A stretch of 64,000 bases of DNA from Shinella zoogloeoides (GTDB lineage Bacteria > Pseudomonadota > Alphaproteobacteria > Rhizobiales > Rhizobiaceae). Shown here in pieces: positions 46,643 to 55,518 of this stretch. Location of the stretch: the NCBI RefSeq assembly GCF_003574625.1, contig NZ_QNUJ01000001.1, forward strand, positions 248,001-312,000. The letters run 5' to 3'. The position numbers and the translations under genes were made by a program. The notes under the pieces were generated by a model. That model worked only from the letters and a program-made list of their open reading frames with translations. It did not search any database and was not told the DNA's origin. Positions within the stretch are counted from its first letter, which is position 1. The number at the start of each line of letters is the position of its first letter.

Positions 46643-48403
46643 ATGTCCACCCAAATCCAAGCACCGGCTGCCGTCAACCTGACCAAAGCCGCGGCCGAAA
46701 AGAAATATCCGGCCAGGATGCCGCGGCACGGAAATGCCGGCCTGTATCGGCGTATCGTCATCGGGCTTCTGGCGATTGCCGTCCTGGCCCCCGTCGGCCT
46801 GATAATCTACCAGAGTTTCCTGACGGCCGCCTTCTTCAGTCCGCGGGCGAAATTCGGCCTCGATGCCTACAAATACGTCTTCACCGACAAGAATTTCTAC
46901 AAGGCTCTCGGGACCACCGCGGTCTTCTCCTTTGGCATGGTCGCGATCGCCGTGCCGCTTGGAGGGCTGCTCGCTTTCCTGATTACGCGCACTGACATCA
47001 AGGGTAAGCGCCTGCTCGAAATCTTCGTGCTTGTGCCTATGTTCATTTCCTCGATCGTGCTGGCCTTCGGCTACACGGTTTCCGTCGGCCCGACCGGTTT
47101 CGTCTCGCTCTTCATTCGCGGCCTCATAGGCTTCGTGCCGTGGAACATCTACAGCTTGCCTGGCATGATCCTGATCGCCGGCCTCAGCCATGTGCCGCAT
47201 GTCTATCTCTATGTTTCCTCGGCCATGCGAAACCTGCCGTCGGACCTCGAAGAGGCTGCCCGCACGACCGGTGCCTCCATCTGGCAGGTGTCGCGTGACG
47301 TGACGCTCCCCATGGTGCTGCCGGCGCTGATCTTCGCCGCGTCGCTCAACATCCTGCTCGGTTTCGAGACCTTCGGCATTCCGCTTGTTCTGGGCGATCC
47401 GAACGGCATCATGGTGCTGACGACCTATATCTACAAGCTCACCACCCTGTTCGGCACGCCAACCTATCAACTGATGGCCGTTGTCGCCGTCGTGCTCGTG
47501 CTGATCACGCTGCCGCTCGTCTGGATGCAGCGCCGGCTGCTCCGAAATGCCCGCAAATATGCCGCGATGGGTGGCAAGGGCGCCCGCGTCTCGACCCTGA
47601 AGCTCGGCACGAGCGGCCAGGTCATCGCGCTTTCGATCATCGGCTTCTGGCTTTTCGTCTCCGTTGTCCTGCCGATCGGTGGCATTGCAGTACGTGCCTT
47701 CGTCGATGCCTGGGGCGAGGGCGTCAATCTTTGGGACCAGCTTACCTTTTCGAACTTCGATCGCATGCTGGAAGTCCCGAGCCTCGTGCGTGGCATCATC
47801 AACACGGTACTGCTCTCCGTGGTCGGCGGCGCCGTCGCGGTCGGCATCTATCTGATGGTCGGCCTTGCCGGACATCGCAACTGGGGCCTGTCGAACACCG
47901 TGCTCGACTATATCGTGCTTCTTCCGCGCGCCCTCCCAGGCCTCGTGATCGGCCTCGCCTTCTTCTGGGTCTTCCTGTTCGTGCCGCTGCTTACGCCGCT
48001 GCGCCCGACGCTGGTCAGCCTCTTCATCGCCTATGTCGTCGTGGGTCTGTCCTATGGCCTGCGTCTCCTCCAAGGCACGCTGATCCAGGTTGCGCCAGAA
48101 CTGGAAGAGTCCGCCCGCACCACAGGCGCCACCATCGGCCGCACCTGGAAGGACGTGGTTATCCCGATCGTCCGGCCCGGTCTTGCCGGCGCCTGGGCGC
48201 TGATCATGATCATCTTCCTTCGTGAATATGCGACGGGCGTCTATCTCATGGGCGCTGGCACGGAAGTCATCGGCTCGCTGATGGTCTCGCTCCTGCAGAC
48301 CGGCGCCATGAACACGATCGCCGCCCTTTCCCTCATCAGCATCGTCTTGACGGGCGCAGGCCTCGCACTCGCCCTCCGTTTGGGAGCAAAAATCCATGAC
48401 TGA
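46643..48403 (+). CDS. ABC transporter permease (two fused permease domains)
   Basis: The 586-aa product carries two BPD_transp_1 domains in tandem. Each has about six helices and an EAA motif: LEEAARTTGASIWQVSRDVTLPMVLPALIFA in the first half and LEESARTTGATIGRTWKDVVIPIVRPGLAGA in the second. This duplication is typical of AfuB/FbpB/ThiP-type permeases. It ends in an 8-bp overlap with the ATPase gene. Confidence 0.92.
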   Translation: MSTQIQAPAAVNLTKAAAEKKYPARMPRHGNAGLYRRIVIGLLAIAVLAPVGLIIYQSFLTAAFFSPRAKFGLDAYKYVFTDKNFYKALGTTAVFSFGMVAIAVPLGGLLAFLITRTDIKGKRLLEIFVLVPMFISSIVLAFGYTVSVGPTGFVSLFIRGLIGFVPWNIYSLPGMILIAGLSHVPHVYLYVSSAMRNLPSDLEEAARTTGASIWQVSRDVTLPMVLPALIFAASLNILLGFETFGIPLVLGDPNGIMVLTTYIYKLTTLFGTPTYQLMAVVAVVLVLITLPLVWMQRRLLRNARKYAAMGGKGARVSTLKLGTSGQVIALSIIGFWLFVSVVLPIGGIAVRAFVDAWGEGVNLWDQLTFSNFDRMLEVPSLVRGIINTVLLSVVGGAVAVGIYLMVGLAGHRNWGLSNTVLDYIVLLPRALPGLVIGLAFFWVFLFVPLLTPLRPTLVSLFIAYVVVGLSYGLRLLQGTLIQVAPELEESARTTGATIGRTWKDVVIPIVRPGLAGAWALIMIIFLREYATGVYLMGAGTEVIGSLMVSLLQTGAMNTIAALSLISIVLTGAGLALALRLGAKIHD

Positions 48404-49472
48404 ACTCGTCGTCAGCAATGTCCAGAAATGGCTGGGCGGTCTGCAGATCCTAAAGGGCGCGTCGTTTACCGCGCAGCGCGGCTCCATCGTCGCCCTGCTC
48501 GGAGCCTCGGGCAGCGGCAAAACCACCCTGCTGCGCTGCATCGCCGGCCTCGAACAACCGGAAATCGGCCAGATCGTCATCGGCGGCAAGACCGTGCTGG
48601 ATGGCGAGAAGAAGCTGGCGCTTCCGCCCGAGCAGCGCAATATCGGCCTCGTCTTCCAGTCCTACGCACTCTGGCCGCACCGGACGGTCAAGGAAAATGT
48701 CGGCTATGGCCTGAAGTTGCGTGGCGTCACGCAGGCCGACATCGAGAAGCGCGTCCAGGCGATCCTCGACCGCATGGGTCTTGGCCACCTTGCCGATCGC
48801 TTCCCCTCGCAGCTTTCCGGCGGCCAGCAGCAGCGCGTCGCAATCTGCCGGGCGCTGGTCTATGAGCCGCGTGTGCTGCTTCTCGATGAGCCGCTTTCCA
48901 ACCTCGATGCCAAACTGCGCGAGGAGGCCCGCTACTGGATCCGCAAGCTGATCCTCGACCTCGAAATCTGCGCGATCCTCGTGACGCATGACCAGAGCGA
49001 GGCGCTTGCCGCCGCCGACAATATCCTGCTGTTGCAGGATGGCCGCATCGTCCAGCAGGGCGGGCCGCAGGAAATCTACTCCAACCCGAACAGTTTCTAT
49101 TCGGCGGATTTCCTCGGCGCGAACAACATCGTCAAGGCCAAGGTCAAATCGGTCGATGGCAAGAGTGCCGTCATCGGCGGGGAGAACTGGAGCCTCGACG
49201 GCACGGTGCGCGAGGCCGCGGGGATTGCGGCATCGGACGAGGCACGCGCGGTCATTCGCGTCGAGCAGATCAGTGTCAGCGACCAGCCGCAGGCCGGCGG
49301 TCTCGAAATGAACCTCGACGACAGCATCTATCTCGGCGACCGCTGGGAATATCGCCTGCGTCGCGGCGATTTCGTCGCCAAGGCGCATGGCGCAAAGCAG
49401 CTCTCAACCGGCACTGTCTGGGCGCGCATTCCCTCCGAAAGCGTCTGGGTCTTCTCGGCAGGCCAGCGCTAG
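48396..49472 (+). CDS. ABC transporter ATP-binding protein
   Basis: The 358-aa product has Walker A LLGASGSGKTTLLRCIAG, the Q-loop region VFQSYALWPHRTV, the signature LSGGQQQRVAICRAL, Walker B VLLLDEPLSNLDAKLRE and the H-loop ILVTHDQSEALA. A C-terminal TOBE-type regulatory domain follows from about residue 240. It drives the transporter formed with the two preceding genes (PotA/FbpC type). Confidence 0.94.
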   Translation: MTELVVSNVQKWLGGLQILKGASFTAQRGSIVALLGASGSGKTTLLRCIAGLEQPEIGQIVIGGKTVLDGEKKLALPPEQRNIGLVFQSYALWPHRTVKENVGYGLKLRGVTQADIEKRVQAILDRMGLGHLADRFPSQLSGGQQQRVAICRALVYEPRVLLLDEPLSNLDAKLREEARYWIRKLILDLEICAILVTHDQSEALAAADNILLLQDGRIVQQGGPQEIYSNPNSFYSADFLGANNIVKAKVKSVDGKSAVIGGENWSLDGTVREAAGIAASDEARAVIRVEQISVSDQPQAGGLEMNLDDSIYLGDRWEYRLRRGDFVAKAHGAKQLSTGTVWARIPSESVWVFSAGQR

Positions 49473-49486
49473 CAAGGCCGCCATTG

Positions 49487-49520
49487 GCGGTCGCCGCTCC
49501 TCCCGGCGACCGCTCCTCTT
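49487..49520 (+). terminator. Hairpin between the ABC ATPase and racemase genes
   Basis: The 10-bp arms GCGGTCGCCG (49487-49496) and CGGCGACCGC (49504-49513) enclose a 7-nt loop and are followed by TCCTCTTT. This could weaken read-through from the transporter genes into the enzyme genes or stabilise the upstream message. Confidence 0.5.
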
Positions 49521-49532
49521 TAAGGGAACGAC

Positions 49533-50192
49533 ATGTCCAGACAGCCCCGTATCACGCTCGTCCATGCGACGCCGATCGCGATGGAGCCGATCAGACTGGC
49601 CTTCGCCTCCGCTTGGCCGGAGGCCGATGTGGTCAATTTGCTCGAAGACAGCCTCTCGCCCGACCGTGCCAAAAGCAGCGACATCACCGATGCCCTGACG
49701 GACCGTGTCGTGGCGCTGACGCAATATGCCAGACAGATCGGCAGCGCCGCCGTTCTCTTCACCTGTTCAGCGTTTGGCCGGGCCATCGAGCACGCTGCCA
49801 CCGCGGTCGACATTCCGGTGCTGAAACCGAACGAGGCGATGTTCGAGGCCGCCATCCGCAAGGGCGGCCGGACTGCCATGCTCTACACCTTCCCGCCGGC
49901 GCGCGAGGGGATGGAGGTGGAATTCCACGAGGAAGCGGCGCGGCTCAATCCCGGTGCGACGATTGCAAGCTTTCTTGTCGAAGGCGCGATCGAAGCGGTC
50001 AGGGCGGGCGATATCGAAACCCACAACCGGCTTGTCGCGAACGCTGCCGCCGGGATTTCCGGTTTCGACGCGATCACCCTTGCCCATTTCTCGACGGCCC
50101 GGGCGCGTAGCGCTGTGGCGGCAGCAACCTCCATCCCGGTCCTGACGAGCCCGGACGCTGCCGTGGCGAAGTTGAAAAACCTTATCGGTTGA
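49533..50192 (+). CDS. Aspartate/glutamate racemase family protein
   Basis: The 219-aa product has the Asp/Glu/hydantoin racemase fold with the first catalytic cysteine in VLFTCSAFGRAIE and a second-half H in AITLAHFSTARA, where a cysteine is more usual. The second nucleophile therefore looks replaced, as in decarboxylase- or isomerase-like relatives (arylmalonate decarboxylase/maleate isomerase group). It opens the enzyme-coding part of the cluster. The substrate is unknown. Confidence 0.8.
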   Translation: MSRQPRITLVHATPIAMEPIRLAFASAWPEADVVNLLEDSLSPDRAKSSDITDALTDRVVALTQYARQIGSAAVLFTCSAFGRAIEHAATAVDIPVLKPNEAMFEAAIRKGGRTAMLYTFPPAREGMEVEFHEEAARLNPGATIASFLVEGAIEAVRAGDIETHNRLVANAAAGISGFDAITLAHFSTARARSAVAAATSIPVLTSPDAAVAKLKNLIG

Positions 50193-50226
50193 AAATCCCG
50201 AGCGCTCGAAAGAAAGAGAGACGGAA

Positions 50227-51498
50227 ATGCTTCTTGGCGTCATAGCTGACGATTTTACCGGAGCGAGCGATATCGCCAACACGCTCGCCAAGGGCCTGCC
50301 AGGGCAGGGTGGTCTTCGAACCGTGCAATATCTCGGCGTGCCAAGGGACAAGGCCGCCGCAGAAGTCGAGGCCGGCGTGATTGCGCTGAAGAGCCGCTCG
50401 ATCGAGCCGGCGTCTGCTATCGAACAATCGCTTGCCGCCCTTCGTTGGCTCTTGGATCAGGGCTGCAGGCAGATCGTCTTCAAGTATTGCTCGACCTTCG
50501 ATTCGACGCCGGCCGGAAACATCGGTCCCGTTGCGGAAGCGCTTGCCGGGGAACTGGGCGTCAAAGGCGTGATCGTATGCCCGGCGTTCCCTGGCGCTGG
50601 CCGGACGATCTATCAGGGCCACCTCTTCGTGAAGGATCAGCTTCTCAACGAATCGGGCCTCCAAAACCACCCACTCAACCCGATGACGGATGCGGATATC
50701 CGCCGTTGGCTAAGGCTTCAGACGACGGCTGATGTCGGGCATGTCGATATCGGCGTCGTCTACGAGGGCTCTGTGGCCGTCGAAGAGGCCTTGGCGGAGA
50801 ATGCACGGCAAGGACGCACGCTCGTCATCGTCGACGCGATCACCGATGATGATCTCGTCGCCATTGGTCGCGCCGCAGCTTCCCACCGCCTTGTCACCGG
50901 TGGCTCAGGTATCGCAATAGGCCTTGCCGCGCACTTCATCGGGCAGGGCCTTGCGTCCGGTATGGGTGCGGAGGTGATCGGGCTTGAGGGGCCGGAGGCC
51001 ATCCTCGCCGGTAGCTGCTCGGGTGCGACCCGCGGACAGGTTGATCTCCATCGTAAGAGTCATCCGACCCTCGCCATCGACGTCGCCGGCGTCATGGACG
51101 GCTCGGTGACCATGTCCAACCTTGTTTCCTTCCTTCTGCAAAACCAAGGTAGCGCGCCTCTGGTTTATTCGTCGGGCACGCCTGACGAGGTTCGGGCCAT
51201 CCAGGAGCGTTTCGGTCGGGAAAACGTCGCGACAGCGCTCGACGCGCTTTTCGCCTCCACGGCTCGAGAACTCATCAAGGCCGGCATTCGCCGGCTGGTC
51301 GTTGCAGGCGGGGAAACGTCGGGCGCGGTTGTCTCGGCGCTCGATCTCGGCGCGTTGACGATTGGAGCCGAGATTGACCCGGGCGTGCCGGTACTGCTTT
51401 CCGGCGGGGACAGGCCCGTGGCGCTCGCCCTGAAGTCCGGCAATTTCGGCACGCCCCATTTCTTCAACAAGGCGCTGGAAAGGCTTGCTGGCAAATGA
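50227..51498 (+). CDS. otnK: Four-carbon acid sugar kinase family protein (OtnK/DUF1537)
   Basis: The 423-aa product matches the four-carbon acid sugar kinase family. The N-terminal domain starts MLLGVIADDFTGASDIANTLAKGLPG (DDFTGA motif) and continues to KYCSTFDSTPAGNIG. The C-terminal domain has the glycine-rich nucleotide loop LVVAGGETSGAVVSAL and GVPVLLSGGDRPVALALKSGNFGTPHFF. Family members phosphorylate the 4-OH of D-erythronate, L-threonate and related acids. Its stop overlaps the aldolase start (ATGA). Confidence 0.9.
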   Translation: MLLGVIADDFTGASDIANTLAKGLPGQGGLRTVQYLGVPRDKAAAEVEAGVIALKSRSIEPASAIEQSLAALRWLLDQGCRQIVFKYCSTFDSTPAGNIGPVAEALAGELGVKGVIVCPAFPGAGRTIYQGHLFVKDQLLNESGLQNHPLNPMTDADIRRWLRLQTTADVGHVDIGVVYEGSVAVEEALAENARQGRTLVIVDAITDDDLVAIGRAAASHRLVTGGSGIAIGLAAHFIGQGLASGMGAEVIGLEGPEAILAGSCSGATRGQVDLHRKSHPTLAIDVAGVMDGSVTMSNLVSFLLQNQGSAPLVYSSGTPDEVRAIQERFGRENVATALDALFASTARELIKAGIRRLVVAGGETSGAVVSALDLGALTIGAEIDPGVPVLLSGGDRPVALALKSGNFGTPHFFNKALERLAGK

Positions 51499-52133
51499 GT
51501 TCGGAAAGCAGGCTGCGTGAGGAGATCGCCCGTCTTTCGAAATCGCTGTTCGATCGTGGTTTCTCCGTTGGATCCGCCGGAAACGTCAGTGCGGCGGTCG
51601 ACGACGGGATCCTGATGACACCGACGAATTCGTGCCTCGGCTTTCTCGATCCGGCGAAAATCTCGAAGCTCGACCGGGACGGCAACCATATCGCCGGCGA
51701 CAAGCCATCGAAGGAAGTGTTCCTGCACCGGGCATTCTACGAAACGCGTCCGCAGACAGGCGCGGTGGTTCACCTGCATTCGACCTTCGCCACCGCCCTT
51801 TCCTGCCTAACGGATATCGATCCGCAGGACTGCATTCCGCCGCTTACACCCTACGTCGTGATGCGCGTCGGCGAGGTGAAGTTGCTGCCCTACGTCAAGC
51901 CTGGCGATGAAGGAATGGGCGATATGATCCGGGATCTCGGCGGACGATATGCAGCCGTGCTGCTCGCCAATCATGGGCCTGTGGTCACTGGAAAGGACAT
52001 TACTTCAGCCGTCTACGCCGCCGAGGAACTCGAAGAGACCGCAAAGTTACTTGTCCTCCTGCGTGATGCGCCGAAGCGAATGCTGTCCCCTGAAAATGTC
52101 GAAGAGTTGAAGGCCGTCTTTAGCGGCTATTGA
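51495..52133 (+). CDS. otnC: Class II aldolase/decarboxylase (OtnC type)
   Basis: The 212-aa product is a zinc-dependent class II aldolase/adducin domain with the H-x-H pair in AVVHLHSTFATALSC, a third His in LLANHGPVVTGKD and the N-terminal GNVSAAVDDGILMTPT phosphate-binding stretch. In four-carbon acid-sugar pathways OtnC decarboxylates 3-oxo-tetronate 4-phosphate to dihydroxyacetone phosphate. It overlaps otnK by 4 bp. Confidence 0.9.
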   Translation: MSSESRLREEIARLSKSLFDRGFSVGSAGNVSAAVDDGILMTPTNSCLGFLDPAKISKLDRDGNHIAGDKPSKEVFLHRAFYETRPQTGAVVHLHSTFATALSCLTDIDPQDCIPPLTPYVVMRVGEVKLLPYVKPGDEGMGDMIRDLGGRYAAVLLANHGPVVTGKDITSAVYAAEELEETAKLLVLLRDAPKRMLSPENVEELKAVFSGY

Positions 52134-52143
52134 AGGAGTACCC

Positions 52144-52617
52144 ATGAAAACCGCAGATCTCGTCGACGCCCATGGCGAAGAAGTACATTTTTGCGACCTT
52201 CCCTTCGTGAAATTGGGAAAGAAGAAGTCGTTCTCCGGACCGATCATGACGGTCAAATGCTTCGAGGACAACGCGCTCCTGAAAGCCGAGCTGCAGAAGC
52301 CGGGTGAGGGCAGGGTCATGGTTGTCGACGGTGGGGCGTCGAGCCGTGTCGCGCTTCTCGGCGACCAGATCGCGATGATCCTGCGAGATAACGGTTGGGC
52401 CGGCATCGTCATCAATGGCGCGGTGCGTGACAGCGCGGAGATCAACGAGATGGTCGTCGCCGTCTTCTGCCTTTCGGTGACTCCAAAGAAGTCTGTGAAG
52501 GACGGTGCGGGAAAGGCCGGTGGCCCGGTCCACTTCGGCGGCGTTGCCTTCACCCCTGACCTTTACCTCTATGCGGACGCCGACGGCGTGCTGGTGAGCG
52601 CCCGCGATCTGCGTTGA
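52144..52617 (+). CDS. RraA/HMG-aldolase family protein
   Basis: The 157-aa product has the family core: VMVVDGGASSRVALLGDQIAMILRDNGWAGIVINGAVRDSAEI (G-D...G-x-x-G-x-V-x-x-G-x-x-R-D). RraA proteins inhibit RNase E, while relatives are 4-hydroxy-4-methyl-2-oxoglutarate/oxaloacetate aldolases. In this catabolic cluster an aldolase or decarboxylase role on a 2-oxo acid is more plausible than RNase regulation. It starts 10 bp after otnC. Confidence 0.85.
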   Translation: MKTADLVDAHGEEVHFCDLPFVKLGKKKSFSGPIMTVKCFEDNALLKAELQKPGEGRVMVVDGGASSRVALLGDQIAMILRDNGWAGIVINGAVRDSAEINEMVVAVFCLSVTPKKSVKDGAGKAGGPVHFGGVAFTPDLYLYADADGVLVSARDLR

Positions 52618-52629
52618 GGATCAGGCACC

Positions 52630-53421
52630 ATGACTCGACAGCGTTTCTCGGCCCACATCGGCTATCTCTACACTGATCTGCCGCTTGTCGAGCGGCCGGC
52701 GGCGGCCGCGCGCGATGGGTTCACCGCCATCGAGCATCCCGAACCTTGGTCGATCCCGGCGAAGGATATGCGGGCGCTTCTCGCTGATCTCGGCCTCACC
52801 TTCTCGCAGGTCACGTCAGGCATGGGCGATGCGAACAGGGGAGAGAAAGGCCTTGCCGCGCTATCCGGTCGCGAGGCCGAATTCCGCGCCGGCTTTGATC
52901 GCGCGCTTGACTATGCCGTGGCGATCGGTTGCCCCTTTGTCCATCCGATGGCCGGCGTGCCGAAGGGTGATGTTCTGGATGCCGCGGAGACCTACCGGCT
53001 CAACCTGTCCTGGGCATTGATCCGGGCACAGGGCAGCGGCGTGCGTGTCCTCGTCGAGGCGATCACTATTCCCGGCTATCATATGGGCAGCCTTGCTCTG
53101 ACCGCGCAATTGCAGGATCAGTTCCACGGCTGTTTCGACTTACTGTTCGATACATATCATGCAGCTGTCCTCGGTGAGGATCCGGTGCGCTGGGTTGCAC
53201 AGAACGCGAAACGCATCGGCCATGTCCATGCTGCCGATCATCCGGGCCGCCATGAGCCCGGAACCGGCGCGCTCGCCTTCGACCGCATCCTGGCGGCCTT
53301 GCAGGGGGCCGGCTACGCGGGCGCCATCGGCTTCGAATACATCCCCTCCGTCACGACATCCGCAAGCGCAGCCTTTCTGCCGGGCTGGAAGCGGCTTCTT
53401 TCCGAAAAGGTTTCCCCATGA
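52630..53421 (+). CDS. otnI: Hydroxypyruvate isomerase family protein (OtnI type)
   Basis: The 263-aa product is a TIM barrel of the Hyi/OtnI family: FSAHIGYLYTDLPLVERPAAAARDGFTAIEHPEPWSIPA at the start and metal-ligand regions VLVEAITIPGYHMGS, LLFDTYHAAVLGEDP, HVHAADHPGRHEPGTGALAFDRILAAL and GFEYIPSVTTSASA. In OtnKCI pathways it isomerises the 2-oxo to the 3-oxo-tetronate before or after phosphorylation. It overlaps the aldehyde dehydrogenase start by 4 bp. Confidence 0.88.
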   Translation: MTRQRFSAHIGYLYTDLPLVERPAAAARDGFTAIEHPEPWSIPAKDMRALLADLGLTFSQVTSGMGDANRGEKGLAALSGREAEFRAGFDRALDYAVAIGCPFVHPMAGVPKGDVLDAAETYRLNLSWALIRAQGSGVRVLVEAITIPGYHMGSLALTAQLQDQFHGCFDLLFDTYHAAVLGEDPVRWVAQNAKRIGHVHAADHPGRHEPGTGALAFDRILAALQGAGYAGAIGFEYIPSVTTSASAAFLPGWKRLLSEKVSP

Positions 53422-54794
53422 CGACGATCACCTCGGTCAACCCCGCCACCAACACGCCGATCAGGATCTTCGACCTGCAGGACGATGCCGCCATCGATGC
53501 TGCGCTGGCAGCGGCCTCCCGCGCACAGCACGCCTGGCGCCAGGTGCCGGTGACCGAGAGAGCCGCCTTGCTGGTCCGCATGGCGGCTGCATTGCGGTCC
53601 GGCAAGGTCCGCTACGCCGAGATGATCGTGCGCGAGATGGGCAAGCCGCTCGTCGAAGCCGAGGCCGAAATCGAGAAATGCGCCTACAACTGCGATTTCT
53701 ACGCGGAGCACGCGCCGAGCTATCTTGCCGACGAACCGGTCGCGTCCAATGCGAGTGAAAGCGTTGTTGCTTTCGAGCCACTCGGCGTGGTGCTGGCGAT
53801 CATGCCGTGGAATTATCCGTTCTGGCAGTATTTCCGCTTCGCCGCCCCGGCGCTCGCCGCTGGCAATGGGGCAATTCTCAAGCACGCCAACAACGTGCCG
53901 GAATGTGCACTCGCCGTGCAGCAGATCATGGAGGCGGCGGGCGCGCCGGTCGGTCTGACGGCGACGCTGCTCATCGACAATTCCAAGGTTGCCTCGATCA
54001 TCGCCGACGAGCGGATCGCCGCAGTCACGCTGACCGGCTCGACGGAGGTTGGCGCCATCGTCGCGGCGCAGGCCGGCAAGGCGCTGAAGAAGCAGGTTCT
54101 GGAACTTGGCGGCTCCGACCCCTTCATCGTGCTCGCCGATGCCGATCTCGAGGCGGCGGCCGAGACCGCCGTCAAGGCGCGCTATATCAATGTCGGCCAG
54201 TCCTGCGTCAACGCCAAGCGCTTCATCGTCGAGGCGGCGGTGGCCGACCACTTCTCGGATCTCTTCGTGGAGAAAGCCGCCGCGCTGAAGATCGGCGATC
54301 CCATGGAGCGCGATACGAAGATCGGCCCGATGGCCCGCGAGAACCTGCGCACCAGCCTGCACGAGCAGGTGAAGCGCTCGCTCGCCGAAGGAGCGGTGCT
54401 GAAGCTCGGCGGCGAGCCGATCGAGGGCGATGGCTTCTATTATCCGCCGACGGTGCTCGACCACGTCAAGCCCGGCATGACCGCGTTCCGTGAGGAGACC
54501 TTCGGTCCGGTCGCCGCCATCATCCGGGCAAAGGACGCCGACGAGGCCGTGGCCATGGCCAATGACAGCGAATACGGTCTTGGCGCCGCACTCTGGACGG
54601 GCGATCTCGTTCGCGCCCGCCATCTTGCCTCCCGCATCGAGTCCGGCGCCGTCTTCATCAACGGCATGACCGCTTCGGATCCACGCTACCCCTTCGGCGG
54701 CATCAAGCGTTCCGGTTACGGGCGCGAGCTTGGCGTCTACGGCATCCGCGAATTCGTCAACATCAAGACCGTCTGGATCGGTCCAGCCAAGTGA
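53418..54794 (+). CDS. Aldehyde dehydrogenase (succinate-semialdehyde dehydrogenase type)
   Basis: The 458-aa product is an NAD(P)-dependent aldehyde dehydrogenase: cofactor-binding MPWNYPFWQYFRFAAPALAAGN, TLTGSTEVGAIVAAQAG, catalytic Glu in LELGGSDPFIVL, catalytic Cys in VGQSCVNAKRFIV, and EETFGPVAAIIRAKDADEAVAMANDSEYGLGAALWT. It may oxidise a semialdehyde arising from the pathway. The N-terminus is a little short for the SSADH family (about 480 aa). Confidence 0.92.
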   Translation: MTTITSVNPATNTPIRIFDLQDDAAIDAALAAASRAQHAWRQVPVTERAALLVRMAAALRSGKVRYAEMIVREMGKPLVEAEAEIEKCAYNCDFYAEHAPSYLADEPVASNASESVVAFEPLGVVLAIMPWNYPFWQYFRFAAPALAAGNGAILKHANNVPECALAVQQIMEAAGAPVGLTATLLIDNSKVASIIADERIAAVTLTGSTEVGAIVAAQAGKALKKQVLELGGSDPFIVLADADLEAAAETAVKARYINVGQSCVNAKRFIVEAAVADHFSDLFVEKAAALKIGDPMERDTKIGPMARENLRTSLHEQVKRSLAEGAVLKLGGEPIEGDGFYYPPTVLDHVKPGMTAFREETFGPVAAIIRAKDADEAVAMANDSEYGLGAALWTGDLVRARHLASRIESGAVFINGMTASDPRYPFGGIKRSGYGRELGVYGIREFVNIKTVWIGPAK

Positions 54795-54802
54795 GGTCCC
54801 GT

Positions 54803-55222
54803 ATGTCTGAACCCGCTATCCTGCGCCCGCGTGAACTCAAGACGAACGATCGTGGAAACGGTGCGCGCACCACCCCGTTGGTCACGCGCAAATGCGGCTC
54901 CACCAGCATGATCAACGGCATTACAGCCTTCGATCCGGGCGCGGCAATTGGTTTGCACAAACACAATTGCGAGGAAAGCGTGACGATCCTCGACGGTCAG
55001 GCCATCGCCGAGATCGATGGCGTCCGCTATCCGCTCGGCCCCAATGACACGACATGGATCCCTGCGAACGTGCCGCATCGCTTCATCAACGCGTCGGACA
55101 CCGAACCGATGCGGATCTTCTGGGTCTATGCCTCGATCGATGCCACCCGCACGATGATCGCGACTGGCGAGGAGCACTCGATCGATGCTGAGCATGGTCA
55201 TAGGCGGGGAGAAACGGAATGA
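54803..55222 (+). CDS. Cupin protein (139 aa)
   Basis: This is a single-domain cupin with ligand motif LHKHNCEESVTILDGQAIAEIDG (H-x-H...E) and motif 2 IPANVPHRFINASDTEPMRIFWVYA. The ATG at 54803 has GAGG upstream; a GTG at 54791 is the alternative. It overlaps the next gene by 4 bp. It may bind or isomerise a sugar acid; the reaction is not known. Confidence 0.85.
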   Translation: MSEPAILRPRELKTNDRGNGARTTPLVTRKCGSTSMINGITAFDPGAAIGLHKHNCEESVTILDGQAIAEIDGVRYPLGPNDTTWIPANVPHRFINASDTEPMRIFWVYASIDATRTMIATGEEHSIDAEHGHRRGETE

Positions 55223-55518
55223 TCCGAGAAATCGCCGAACTGACAATCACGACGGGACAGGAGATCGATTTCGAGCGCGGCGTCGAAAAAGCCGCACCAC
55301 TCTTTCTGCGCGCGAAAGGGTGCCACGGTGTGTCGCTTCAGCGCGTGATGGAAAACCCCGGCATCTATCGTCTCGTCGTCGAATGGGAGACCGTCGAGGA
55401 CCATATGATCGGTTTTCGCAGTTCTGCCGACTTTCAGACATGGCGTGGATTGGTCGGTACATATTTTGCCGCGCCCCCGGTCGTCACGCACACGCAAGAG
55501 GTCGCGTGCTACAGGTGA
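55219..55518 (+). CDS. ABM-domain protein (99 aa)
   Basis: A dimeric ferredoxin-like ABM/heme-degrading-type fold: IAELTITTGQEIDFERGVEKAAPLFLRAKGCHGVSLQRVMENPGIYRLVVEWETVEDHMIGFRSSADFQTWRGLVG, with the typical V-E-W-E-T-V-E-D-H motif. It starts within the cupin stop and its own stop shares a base with the next ATG. The role is unclear; the tight coupling places it in the same operon. Confidence 0.85.
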   Translation: MIREIAELTITTGQEIDFERGVEKAAPLFLRAKGCHGVSLQRVMENPGIYRLVVEWETVEDHMIGFRSSADFQTWRGLVGTYFAAPPVVTHTQEVACYR

